Assembly (NCBI GenBank): GCA_900547275.1
Contig: URGA01000060.1
Location: 1 to 12,073 of the forward strand
Direction: 5' to 3'
DNA: 12,073 nucleotides
Source: an uncultured Oscillospiraceae bacterium
GTDB taxonomy: Bacteria; Bacillota; Clostridia; Oscillospirales; Acutalibacteraceae
A program made the position numbers and the translations under genes. Positions 1 to 8,092 of the stretch are shown one piece after another. The notes below the pieces were generated by a model. It had not been told where the DNA came from and ran no database searches. It worked only from the letters and a program-made list of their open reading frames with translations. Position 1 is the first letter of the stretch, and the number at the start of each line of letters is the position of its first letter.

Positions 1-47
1 ACTACCGCAGTTTATGACTAATATTTACAACAATATCCCTCCAAATC

Positions 48-95
48 TTGCAATAAAAATCTACAAACATTATAATAATATATATATAATAATAT
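48..95 (+). promoter_or_regulatory. Predicted sigma-A promoter of tmcAL, with duplicated -10-like element
   Basis: TTGCAA at 48-53 (-35, 4 of 6 consensus) lies 17 bases before a perfect TATAAT at 71-76 (-10). The 11-base word TATAATAATAT occurs at 71-81 and again at 85-95, which supplies a second TATAAT at 85-90 whose -35 position is poor. Transcription would start around 83 or 97, upstream of the tmcAL start at 122. Seen directly as consensus matches; activity is inferred. Confidence 0.55.
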
Positions 96-121
96 TGTCA
101 AGAGTAAAAAGGTTATTTTTT

Positions 122-1189
122 ATGAATACAGGCATAATTTGTGAATTCAACCCGTTTCACGCAGGACACAAGTACCTGATAGACAAAGTTAAAAGCGACG
201 GAGATGCGGTTATATGCGTTATGAGCGGAAATTTCGTTCAGCGCGGAGAAATGGCAGTTTTTAACAAAGCAGAGAGAACTAGGCTCGCACTTGAAGGCGG
301 AGCAGACCTGGTTATCGAACTGCCTACTGTGTATGCCACAAAATCTGCAGAAGGTTTCGCACGGGCAGGAATAAACCTCATTGAAGCAACAGGCATAGCA
401 GACAACTTTGCCTGCGGAGCGGAATGCGAAGACGCAGATCTCCTTTACAGCACAGCGGCGCAAATCAAAAAGCACCAATCCGACATAGCTAAAGCAATGA
501 AAGACGGGCTTACCTACCCCGCTGCCCGCAGAAAAATAATAAACAGCGGTATTCTTGACAGTCCAAACAATATTCTTGCCCTGGAGTATATCGAAGCATC
601 AACATTTTTGAAAGGCAAGTTCATAAAAAGAATTGGCGGCGGCCACGACAGCGATGATGAAAAATACAGCGCGTCAGCCGTCAGAAAGGCGCTTAGCCAA
701 GACGCGATTGTTTCCCTTGCCAACTGTGAAAAAGCCGTTCTTGCCGTTCTGCGCCGCATGTCAGCGGATGATTTTTCAAAAATAGAAGACGTCGGCGACG
801 GTCTTGAAAACAGGCTGTATCAAATATCCAAAACGGCAACAAGCCTTGAAGAACTATATGACGGAGTAAAGGCAAAATGTTATACTCACGCAAGAATAAG
901 AAGAATTATTCTAAGAGCATTTTTGGGCATTGAAAAAGACATGTATCCCGAAAATCCGCCGTATCTGCGTATTCTCGGCTTTAACGACAAAGGAAAACAG
1001 ATGCTTTGCCAAATGAAGGAAAAAGCCGCACTGCCTATTGTCACAAGAACAGCCGACATAAAAAAACTGGACAGCGACTGCAAAAAACTTTTTGAACTTG
1101 AATGCCGCTGTACGGATTTATATAATTTGGGATACAAAAAACCTTTGCCCGGAAATTCCGAACAAAGGTTTCAGATAGTGTCTATATAG
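122..1189 (+). CDS. tmcAL: tRNA(Met) cytidine acetate ligase TmcAL (YlbM family)
   Basis: A 355-residue cytoplasmic protein predicted to activate acetate with ATP and acetylate the wobble C34 of elongator tRNA-Met. The N-terminus carries the nucleotidylyltransferase-like NPFHAGH motif at 10-16, then SGNFVQRGE at 35-43 and the SASAVRKAL segment at 183-191, the second nucleotide-binding signature of this superfamily. All are hallmarks of the YlbM family. The open frame extends back to an ATG at 14, but ATG 122 is preferred: the family motif starts right after it, AAAAAGG at 106-112 gives a 9-base spacing, and the promoter lies between the two ATGs. Family members are often around 400 residues, so this one is a little short, but the C-terminal region looks complete. 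Its last 19 bases overlap the 3' end of the convergent rnmV. Confidence 0.93.
   Translation: MNTGIICEFNPFHAGHKYLIDKVKSDGDAVICVMSGNFVQRGEMAVFNKAERTRLALEGGADLVIELPTVYATKSAEGFARAGINLIEATGIADNFACGAECEDADLLYSTAAQIKKHQSDIAKAMKDGLTYPAARRKIINSGILDSPNNILALEYIEASTFLKGKFIKRIGGGHDSDDEKYSASAVRKALSQDAIVSLANCEKAVLAVLRRMSADDFSKIEDVGDGLENRLYQISKTATSLEELYDGVKAKCYTHARIRRIILRAFLGIEKDMYPENPPYLRILGFNDKGKQMLCQMKEKAALPIVTRTADIKKLDSDCKKLFELECRCTDLYNLGYKKPLPGNSEQRFQIVSI
1136..1171 (-). terminator. Predicted intrinsic terminator of the rnmV transcript, inside tmcAL
   Basis: On the minus strand AAACCTTTG (1171-1163) pairs perfectly with CAAAGGTTT (1147-1139). The loop can form a further CGG/CCG helper stem (1160-1158 with 1152-1150). 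A run of six T covers 1141-1136. The hairpin starts immediately after the rnmV stop codon (1171-1173). There is no T tract on the plus strand side, so it should act only on leftward transcription. It lies wholly in the last codons of tmcAL. Confidence 0.55.
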
Positions 1190-1752
1190 TCAAAAAACTG
1201 TTGTCTTGACATATATGTATTAAGATATGACAGCAAAGAATTTGTAGAAAGAAATTCCGGAAGGTCCAGCGCCTTAAGGAATTTCTTTTTCTTTTCTTTA
1301 CAGCCTGGTTTACCGGAAAGACCAGTTTCAAACAGGTCATAATTTGTAATAAGATCCTTTCTCTGTGAAACTCGCCGGCATTCAATACTGCATTTTTTAA
1401 AGAGGTTAATGAGAACTTCGTCGCTCATTCCCTCAACGCCAAGTTTACCTTCTTTTGAAGGGGCGCTTTTTCTCTTTTCCTTTCCGAAGACGTCAGGAAT
1501 ATAGATATGCTTAACGCACTCAGGCGGCAATCCCTTGGCGATATAATTCCTAATTTGAAAACCGCTGTGGTCTGAATCAGTAAGAAGGATTATTCCCCTC
1601 TCTCTGGCAAGCCTGCGGATAAAGCGAAGTCTATCTTTATCATTATATATTCCAAATCCGTCTGTTTCTATAATAAGAGCGTCAAGAAAGTTAGACAGCT
1701 TTATTTTGTCGTATTTTCCCTCAACAATAACTGCTTCATTAATTTTTATCAT
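1171..1752 (-). CDS. rnmV: Ribonuclease M5 (5S rRNA maturase)
   Basis: A 193-residue cytoplasmic endonuclease that in Firmicutes trims precursor 5S rRNA, in Bacillus together with ribosomal protein L18. The N-terminal Toprim domain is clear: the glutamate motif VEGKYD at 10-15 and the metal-binding TDSDHSG at 58-64, followed by the IPDVFGKEKRK and VEGM segments (about 85-109) typical of RNase M5. The C-terminal part, with a KEKKKK stretch near 152-157 and the ALDLPEFLSTN region, fits the family's RNA-binding tail. The ATG overlaps the holA stop codon (ATGA, 1749-1752), so translation is probably coupled. In many Firmicutes rnmV sits next to rsmA (ksgA); here its neighbours are holA and tmcAL. 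Confidence 0.93.
   Translation of the reverse strand: MIKINEAVIVEGKYDKIKLSNFLDALIIETDGFGIYNDKDRLRFIRRLARERGIILLTDSDHSGFQIRNYIAKGLPPECVKHIYIPDVFGKEKRKSAPSKEGKLGVEGMSDEVLINLFKKCSIECRRVSQRKDLITNYDLFETGLSGKPGCKEKKKKFLKALDLPEFLSTNSLLSYLNTYMSRQQFFDYIDTI
1246..1299 (+). terminator. Predicted intrinsic terminator of tmcAL, inside rnmV
   Basis: A 13-pair stem (1246-1258 with 1278-1290, one G-U pair) is followed inward by a 2x2 internal loop and a second AAGG/CCTT stem (1261-1264 with 1272-1275) closing a 7-base loop. The 3' arm runs into a pyrimidine-only tract TTTTTCTTTTCTTT at 1286-1299. It lies 57 bases past the tmcAL stop, antisense within the rnmV coding region. The stem is AT-rich, so efficiency is uncertain; codon constraint alone is unlikely to give 13 consecutive pairs. 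Confidence 0.5.
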
Positions 1753-2789
1753 CTTCCTGCACCTGCAATCAAACTCAGTTTAACAACACATTCCTCAATA
1801 AGTATACGCTTGTCTACAGCGGTGCTTTTTAACTGGTTATCGGTTCTTGTAAGAACATCAAGAGATTTCCTGAGATCTGAAACAGAAAGCTTTGCCGAGT
1901 CTCTCAGAGCGTTTCTGAGCAAGAATTCACGTCCTTTATAGTTATAGTACTTTCCTACATTCTCATGGGTCTCTCCTGCTATCTTAGCGCACTTCACCCT
2001 GTACATATCCACATAGCAGTTGGCTATTACGGCCAGAACACCGATAGGATCCTCACCAAGTTCAAAAAGCGTACCAAGGACTTCAGACGCACCTGTGCAG
2101 TCGCCCTTTAGTATCCACCTTGACAGATCATATACCCTCGCCTGCAGGCACTTCGTTGCCATTTTGTCAACCAGATCTTTTGTTATCTCGCCGCCGTTGA
2201 CGTACATTGACAATTTTTCCGTTTCATGCAGAAGTGTTTCTATATCACTTCCTGATACAGAAATAAGATATCTTGCAACATCCGGCTGCAAAACCGCTTT
2301 CCTTTTCTTTGCACCGCTTACAAGCATCTTTACAAGTTCGCTTTCGCTTCTCTTTTCGAGGCAGACAACACTGCCTGATTTCGAAACAGCGTTGATAATG
2401 CTTTTCCACTTGCTGTTTTTCTTCGGGTCAGGGTCAATGTTTTCAAAAACAAAAACAAGCACCGAAGTATCGGGAACATCTTTAAGATATTTCTTCAGTT
2501 CTTCAATATCATCCTTTTTATCAAAAGGAAAATCATAAACAAGAACAAATGTATAGCGGCTCATCATGGGAAGCGTTTCGGCATCACGAAGAATATCTGA
2601 CATTGTTGAATTTTTGTTTTCATAAACATGGCAGTTAAAATCCGCAAAGGTCGGGTCAACAATTTTCTTTTTTAACTGCTGGACATAATATGTTTTTAGA
2701 TAGCTTTCTTCGCCGTAAATAAAATAGACGTTATCATATTCTTCCTGCTTAATTTTGGTTTTAAGCCCCTGTTCGTCTAAGAAAGCCAT
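1749..2789 (-). CDS. holA: DNA polymerase III subunit delta
   Basis: A 346-residue clamp-loader subunit that opens the beta sliding clamp during replication. The N-terminus has the family signature VYFIYGEESYLK at 21-32, where the AAA+-like domain of delta starts. The middle contains the IETLLHETEKLSMYV helix region at 183-197, and the C-terminal helical collar domain has the AVIANCYVDMYRVK and later LSVSDLRKSLDVLTRTDNQLKS segments. The length is normal for the family. The start overlaps comEC by 13 bases (2777-2789) and is served by a strong AGGAGG at 2798-2803, 8 bases before the ATG, so it can initiate on its own although it lies inside comEC. comEC-holA adjacency is a common Firmicutes arrangement and supports both calls. 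Confidence 0.93.
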   Translation of the reverse strand: MAFLDEQGLKTKIKQEEYDNVYFIYGEESYLKTYYVQQLKKKIVDPTFADFNCHVYENKNSTMSDILRDAETLPMMSRYTFVLVYDFPFDKKDDIEELKKYLKDVPDTSVLVFVFENIDPDPKKNSKWKSIINAVSKSGSVVCLEKRSESELVKMLVSGAKKRKAVLQPDVARYLISVSGSDIETLLHETEKLSMYVNGGEITKDLVDKMATKCLQARVYDLSRWILKGDCTGASEVLGTLFELGEDPIGVLAVIANCYVDMYRVKCAKIAGETHENVGKYYNYKGREFLLRNALRDSAKLSVSDLRKSLDVLTRTDNQLKSTAVDKRILIEECVVKLSLIAGAGR

Positions 2790-4843
2790 TTGTTTTCCCT
2801 CCTTACGCTGATTTCACAGCCCGGTTTTAGCGATGCGGTAACAAGTTCTCCCTCCTCCATTTCAGGGCAAACAATAACCTTAGAGGCACTGTAAGAAGAA
2901 CTTCGTTTATATGTTACCGCCAGATCACACGCTGACAGCGAAACGCCTGTGCCGACACAGATAGTCATGCCGTCAGTTTCAACAGTCAGTGCATATGATT
3001 TTTTGTTTCTACTATATGATACATGATTTGTCGCTGATAAATCAACAGAAAATTGTTCTTTTTCGATTATTGAGGCGGCATTTACCTGAGCGGCGTCGCT
3101 GTCATCAAGATCATCAGCAATAAAATATTCTGTGGGACACGAATTGGTTATAAGAATATTGTAATAGGTAAAATCTGTATCTTCGCATGCAACAAGTTCC
3201 AGTTTAAGCGAGCGATTTTCTATTTCTTTCTTGAAGTGATAGTACTCGCTGCTGCCCATGTTGCCTGAAATCACCGCCCTATCCGAATCGTAAATCATAA
3301 CGGCGTTTTCACCGGCACAGACATAAGTAATATCTTTTTCAGAATAAGCTCCGAGAGTAACAGTTACCGCAAAAGCGGCTACAGCCATAAACGCTGCCGT
3401 TTTCAGCGCATTAGTATAGCGGCAAACAAACACAGCGCCGAATATAAGAAACACTATTGCTATACCAATACCTGAATAAACAGGAGAAAGATAAATTGAA
3501 ACGCTGGCGTTTGATGACAGAAAAGAAGTTATTTTCATTAGCAATTCCGTTCCAAAGCCGCTGAGGCAGGCGAAAAAGTACCCGATAAAACTGAGGCGTG
3601 AAAACACCAGCAAAAGCATCGTTGAAAGTATTGTAAACTCCGCAACCGGAATTAAAAACAGATTTGAAACGATAGATAAAAGTACTGCTTTACCGTAAGT
3701 GAACCAAAGTATTGGAAGAGTATAAACCAGCACGGAAAATGAAGAGCAGAGGCTCTTTGCTATTCTTTTCCCAAAACGAAGACGGCTGGCAATTTTAGAA
3801 TACATAACCGGTGCTAAAGTCTGAAGCGCAAGAACTGAACCCGCCGACAAAAGAAGACTTACGTCAGTTATTGCAAAAGGATTAAGACACAGAATAAATA
3901 CTGCAAGTCCCAGAGAATTTATTCCATCAGACTTTCGCTTAAACAATCGTCCGCAAAGCAAAACCAGCATCATTATAGACGAACGCATCATTGAGGAAGA
4001 AAATCCCGCTACGCCGTCATATATCAGCATAACAGCCACGGCAATAACTGTTCTAGGAAGAACGGGAACATATAGTTTCCTTAACAGGAAATAAATACTT
4101 CCCACAACTACTGCAAGATGAAGTCCGGAAACAGCCATTAAATGCGTTGCCCCGCAGTCGTAAAAATCGCTGACAGTCCTTTCGGATATATACTGTTTAT
4201 CACCGGTAATAAGAGCCAGGGCAAGGCCTCCGTTATCACCTCTCAGCGCCGACGTAAGCACATTAGTAATATTATCGCTCAGGCGAAGTGAAAGCGGTAT
4301 CAGCCCGCCTATAATTTCGCCTGTTGTTTCAACCGAAAGCGCATCAGCCTGAAGAAATATTTTATCTGCAAATTTTCCAAAGGAGTCGTAGCCGTTGTCT
4401 GCGACCTTTTCAAAGTTAAGAGCACCTTCAAGCACTTCTCCGTATTCAAAATCTATTGGCTTTTCTGTTCTGACAGATAGATTTATATTCTGCGGAACTC
4501 CGGGCGCGTCAATACTCAGGGTTTTAACATCATAAAAATATGAGTAATCGCTCTCTGAACAATCGGTGACGTAAAAACTGGCGTTATAGGTTTCGCCGTC
4601 CAGTTGAAGCTGTGGAGCATAACTTCCGTTAATTCCGAAAATGAATATAAGACAGGCAAAAGCCGCACTGCCGATACAAAGGCAGACGCTTACAGCCTGT
4701 CTTATTTTCTTTACTGCCAGCGATATAAAAAACGCGCCTAAAAGCAGAACAAAAAGGATATAAGCAAACTGAACGTTGAATAAATTAAGGATGAAAAGAG
4801 TAAGTGCCGCCGTGAAGCCGATATGTGCAAATACTCTTTTCAT
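2777..4843 (-). CDS. comEC: ComEC/Rec2-family DNA-uptake channel with degenerate C-terminal domain
   Basis: A 688-residue polytopic membrane protein. In competent bacteria ComEC forms the channel that passes one DNA strand into the cytoplasm. The domains are N-terminal membrane helices (about 5-70), a soluble OB-like region (DUF4131 type, about 75-170), the Competence domain of many helices (about 195-475) with ALITGDK at 209-215 and the diagnostic HLMAVSGLHLA at 234-244, then a soluble C-terminal region (500-688). In full-length ComEC that last region is a metallo-beta-lactamase-like domain beginning with a DVGQGD segment and carrying HxHxDH. Here the equivalent start reads DITYVCAGENAVMIYD and no HxHxDH is present. 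No strong ribosome binding site precedes the ATG, which lies 9 bases after the lacZ stop, so coupling to lacZ translation is possible. Whether the organism is transformable cannot be judged from this window. Confidence 0.88.
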   Translation of the reverse strand: MKRVFAHIGFTAALTLFILNLFNVQFAYILFVLLLGAFFISLAVKKIRQAVSVCLCIGSAAFACLIFIFGINGSYAPQLQLDGETYNASFYVTDCSESDYSYFYDVKTLSIDAPGVPQNINLSVRTEKPIDFEYGEVLEGALNFEKVADNGYDSFGKFADKIFLQADALSVETTGEIIGGLIPLSLRLSDNITNVLTSALRGDNGGLALALITGDKQYISERTVSDFYDCGATHLMAVSGLHLAVVVGSIYFLLRKLYVPVLPRTVIAVAVMLIYDGVAGFSSSMMRSSIMMLVLLCGRLFKRKSDGINSLGLAVFILCLNPFAITDVSLLLSAGSVLALQTLAPVMYSKIASRLRFGKRIAKSLCSSFSVLVYTLPILWFTYGKAVLLSIVSNLFLIPVAEFTILSTMLLLVFSRLSFIGYFFACLSGFGTELLMKITSFLSSNASVSIYLSPVYSGIGIAIVFLIFGAVFVCRYTNALKTAAFMAVAAFAVTVTLGAYSEKDITYVCAGENAVMIYDSDRAVISGNMGSSEYYHFKKEIENRSLKLELVACEDTDFTYYNILITNSCPTEYFIADDLDDSDAAQVNAASIIEKEQFSVDLSATNHVSYSRNKKSYALTVETDGMTICVGTGVSLSACDLAVTYKRSSSYSASKVIVCPEMEEGELVTASLKPGCEISVRRENKWLS

Positions 4844-4852
4844 AACTCATAA

Positions 4853-7800
4853 TTACTTCAGAGGCTCGATAACAAACGAGTAACTCTGCTTTTCTCCTTT
4901 TTTCATAATATACGGTTCACGTACAAACGCCTGACCCGGCAAATCGCCGCCAACACCGCACTGCATATGGTCAATATTCAGCGTTGTAATATCGTTGTTG
5001 TACGGTATTTCATGAACGTGCTTCGCTTTTTCAAGGTCGTTTGTGGTGTAATGGTATGCGCTGAAGTTTATCGGTTCTGAATAGTATGACGTTACCTCAA
5101 AACCTTTTCCGTGTTTGTCACAAATCCTGAGCTGGCGAACGTCGGTTCTGTTTGAACTCTCCTGAGGTCTCATATAACGGTGCTCAAGTTCAGTTACGGT
5201 TGACTGATAAATTCCGATCTTCGCTCCCGTTTTTCTGTCGCAGTATGTGGGGAACGGACCTCTGCCGTACCAGTTTACATATTCAGCAGCGCCGGGAAAA
5301 GTAACCTCAAATCCGAATTTGACCATATTCGCCTTTGGAACGGCGCTGTGGTAAACATAAAGCCTGCCGTCGGGATAGACCTTGTATGTAATCACTGGAC
5401 GTTTGAGGCCTGATGTTTTCATGGCAATATGAATTTCAACGCAGTTATCATCACCTGCTTTAACCACCGTTCTTGCGGCATGATTATGAGCGGTTGCTCT
5501 GCGCCATTTATAAAACGGATGGAAAGGAATAAGCGGCGGAGTGAAATTAAGAAAATCAATGTCATTATCCGTCAGCGCTCTGAAATATGACGGTCTTAGC
5601 GGAGCATAAAGGCGCTCTTCACCGTCTACTATCCAGCTTACCACCTTGCCGTCATGGATTTTGAGCGTAAAGTTCTTTCCGTTAACTTCAACGTTCTTGC
5701 CTCTTGAACTGTAAGTCAAATCACCGTCATCTTCAATTTCAAGTGGTTTTTCAGCACTTTTCAGAACAAACTGATCCCAGGCTACCTCATAACCTGCTTT
5801 TCTGCCCTGAATATTCTTTGACGAGCAAAAAGAAACCGTAAGCACTATCTCGCCGTCTTCAGGCAAATCGTCAATCGTATAAGGAATTGTGATAAAAACT
5901 TCAGACAGCGGAGCACAGTCGATAGGCTCAAGTTTGCCGTGCATAATAAGCTGGCCGTTTTTCTCAATTTTCCAGTTACAAATATATTGGTTCACGTCAG
6001 TGAAAAGCATCTTATTTTTAACCTTAAAAGAGCCGCTCTCAAGGTTAACAGCAGTTGTCTTTATTTCAGCGTAAACTTTCTTTACTTCGTAAATCTGGGG
6101 ATGAACCGTTCTGTCTGCGGCAATAATACCGTTTGCGCAAAAATATGTGTTAGAACCGGTGAGAGCGGTCGTATTCGGAATAGAATAAAAATGCTTTGGC
6201 TCCTGCTTTTCAAAATCTGTTCCGTACAGCCACATATCCTTGCCTTCGGGCGATTTACGGCGAAGCGCCTGGTCAACAAAATCCCAGATAAATCCACCGC
6301 ACATATTGTCATACTTCTCGAAATCATCCATATATTCCTGAAAATTTCCGAGAGAATTTTCCATTGAATGGGCATACTCACAAAGAAGGACAGGCTTGCC
6401 CTCATACATTTCGGCAGAAATCGGCTTGCTGTCTGCGGCAAGCTGGTTTGCAATATTGTCGTAAAGGGAAATTGTTATAGGTTCCTTTTTGCCCAGCTTT
6501 TCCATTACGTCAGCGGTTGGATACATTCTTGAGATAACGTCGCTCTTGGTTAAATCAAAGTCACCTTCATAATGGAACTGTCTGGTATCGTCAAGAGCAA
6601 GCGCCGCCTGCTTCATCTTGGAAAAGTTGTCACCATCTCCGGCTTCATTGCCAAGGCTCCACATAAAGACGCAGGGGTTATTTCTGTCTCTGAGAACCAT
6701 TCTTTCCATTCGGTCAATACACGCTTCGGTCCACATCGGATTGCTTCCCGGAACGCCTTTTCTGCGCACGCCGTGGCTTTCCAGTTCACATTCGTCCATA
6801 ATATAAAATCCGTATTTGTTGCACATCTCGTAAAATCTCGGATCATCCGGGTAATGGGAAGTACGGATAGCGTTTATATTAACCTGCTTCATTATGCTTA
6901 AATCCTGCTCATAGCGGATTGTAGGAACATACCAGCCGTTATCTGGGTCAAAGTCATGTCTGTTAACACCTCTGATGAAAAGAGGCATACCGTTGAAATA
7001 AATTTTTTCTCCCTTAATTTCGACTTTCTTAAAACCTACCGTGTACGTCTTTACAGAAAGAAGCGCGCCGCCGCAGTAAAGCTCCATAACAAGTTTGTAA
7101 GTATTAGGATGTTCAGCTGACCAGAGAAGCGGATTTTCCACGCTGGCGTTTATCGTCATCTTGGTAACGCCGCCGTTAAGAGCAGCCGAAACGTTACCCA
7201 GGTCATAAACAGTTTCATCACGCCCTATAAGACGGGCACAGAATATCGCTTCCTTGTCTTTTATTCCATACGAATTAACAAAGCCGTCAAGAGTAACGAT
7301 TCCTGTTTTAAATTCCGCGTCAAAATCAGTACGGAAAAAGAAATCCCTAAGGCAGATATTTTTTTCGGCAAAAAGATAGACGTCGCGGTAAATTCCGCAG
7401 AGCCACCACATATCCTGATCCTCAAGATATGTACCGTCGCAATAACGGTAAACCTTGGCGCAAACGATATTTTCGCCTTGTTTAACATACTTCGTAATAT
7501 CAAATTCATGCGGCGTCATTGAGCCCTGTGAATAGCCGACAAACTCTCCGTTAATATACAATTCAAGAGCAGATTTTACCGCTCCGAAATGGATAAATAC
7601 TTTATGATTTTTCCAGTTCTCAGGCAGGGTAAAAGTACGTCTGTAATATCCGATTTCCTGCATTGAATGGTCTATCTTAGGAATTTTCCTGCGGCTTCTG
7701 CTTATCGCTCTTGGAAAAGTGCTGGCATAGTAATACGGAACAGAATATCCCTGTGTCTGCCAAACTGACGGCACTTTTATCTCACGCCACGAACCATCAT

Positions 7801-8005
7801 CATAATCAGGCTTAAAAAAATCATCTATCTGCTTTTTCAGCCCTCTTTGCCAATAGAATTTCCACATTCCGTTAAGGCTCTGTTTGTAAGGACTTGCCTC
7901 GCCTGACAAAGCGCTTTTTACATCGTCATACGGCATTGCTATCGCGTGGCCGTCCTCCTTGTTTATCTTGATAATCTTAGGGTCTTCAAAGCGATATTTT
8001 TTCAT
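4853..8005 (-). CDS. lacZ: Beta-galactosidase, glycoside hydrolase family 2 (LacZ type)
   Basis: A 1050-residue enzyme without a signal peptide, so probably cytoplasmic, hydrolysing lactose or other beta-galactosides. The layout matches E. coli LacZ (1023 residues): sugar-binding jelly-roll domain (about 40-220, with LEDQDMW at 194-200), Ig-like domain (about 222-328), TIM barrel (about 330-625), a second Ig-like domain (DUF4981 type, about 640-735) and the Bgal small-chain domain (about 765-1045). Active-site residues are visible: SHYP with H393, metal-ligand region ELESHG with E409 and H411, acid/base E454 in LGNEAG, MYP at 494-496, nucleophile E543 in CEYAHS, and FIWDF at 572-576. The C-terminal loop reads GVGGDLPG where E. 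coli has GIGGDDSW, so the tryptophan lining its aglycone site is absent. The start has TGAGGT about 6 bases upstream and a promoter at 8035-8063. No regulator or permease gene is adjacent. Confidence 0.93.
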   Translation of the reverse strand: MKKYRFEDPKIIKINKEDGHAIAMPYDDVKSALSGEASPYKQSLNGMWKFYWQRGLKKQIDDFFKPDYDDGSWREIKVPSVWQTQGYSVPYYYASTFPRAISRSRRKIPKIDHSMQEIGYYRRTFTLPENWKNHKVFIHFGAVKSALELYINGEFVGYSQGSMTPHEFDITKYVKQGENIVCAKVYRYCDGTYLEDQDMWWLCGIYRDVYLFAEKNICLRDFFFRTDFDAEFKTGIVTLDGFVNSYGIKDKEAIFCARLIGRDETVYDLGNVSAALNGGVTKMTINASVENPLLWSAEHPNTYKLVMELYCGGALLSVKTYTVGFKKVEIKGEKIYFNGMPLFIRGVNRHDFDPDNGWYVPTIRYEQDLSIMKQVNINAIRTSHYPDDPRFYEMCNKYGFYIMDECELESHGVRRKGVPGSNPMWTEACIDRMERMVLRDRNNPCVFMWSLGNEAGDGDNFSKMKQAALALDDTRQFHYEGDFDLTKSDVISRMYPTADVMEKLGKKEPITISLYDNIANQLAADSKPISAEMYEGKPVLLCEYAHSMENSLGNFQEYMDDFEKYDNMCGGFIWDFVDQALRRKSPEGKDMWLYGTDFEKQEPKHFYSIPNTTALTGSNTYFCANGIIAADRTVHPQIYEVKKVYAEIKTTAVNLESGSFKVKNKMLFTDVNQYICNWKIEKNGQLIMHGKLEPIDCAPLSEVFITIPYTIDDLPEDGEIVLTVSFCSSKNIQGRKAGYEVAWDQFVLKSAEKPLEIEDDGDLTYSSRGKNVEVNGKNFTLKIHDGKVVSWIVDGEERLYAPLRPSYFRALTDNDIDFLNFTPPLIPFHPFYKWRRATAHNHAARTVVKAGDDNCVEIHIAMKTSGLKRPVITYKVYPDGRLYVYHSAVPKANMVKFGFEVTFPGAAEYVNWYGRGPFPTYCDRKTGAKIGIYQSTVTELEHRYMRPQESSNRTDVRQLRICDKHGKGFEVTSYYSEPINFSAYHYTTNDLEKAKHVHEIPYNNDITTLNIDHMQCGVGGDLPGQAFVREPYIMKKGEKQSYSFVIEPLK

Positions 8006-8034
8006 AATTTTACCTCAAAATAATTTATATGTTT

Positions 8035-8063
8035 ATCATAAATGAACAAGCCTTGAAAGTCAA
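8035..8063 (-). promoter_or_regulatory. Predicted sigma-A promoter of the lacZ-comEC-holA-rnmV string
   Basis: On the minus strand TTGACT (8063-8058, 5 of 6) and TATGAT (8040-8035, 5 of 6) are separated by 17 bases. Transcription would begin near 8028, leaving a short leader before the lacZ ATG at 8005. A small dyad, TTTATcATAAA at 8032-8042, covers the -10 and could be an operator, but it is too short and AT-rich to claim. No obvious CcpA cre site was seen. Confidence 0.6.
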
Positions 8064-8092
8064 TAAAATGAATACATTATTTATATTATATA

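Noticed and set aside
14..121. In-frame N-terminal extension of tmcAL from ATG 14.
   Set aside because: It has no ribosome binding site, its translation is AT-driven low-complexity (Asn/Ile/Tyr), it lies across the predicted promoter, and the family motif starts directly after ATG 122.
1199..1236. TGTTGTC/GACAGCA stem just past the tmcAL stop as its terminator.
   Set aside because: It is a short imperfect stem followed by AAAGAA rather than T residues; the hairpin at 1246-1299 is far better.
2020..2538. 172-codon plus-strand open frame opposite holA.
   Set aside because: It is antisense to a well-supported holA, has serine-rich shadow composition, and has no matching family.
5939..6901. Plus-strand open frames of 109 and 142 codons opposite lacZ.
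   Set aside because: They are shadow frames of a GH2 gene whose motifs are continuous over the whole region.
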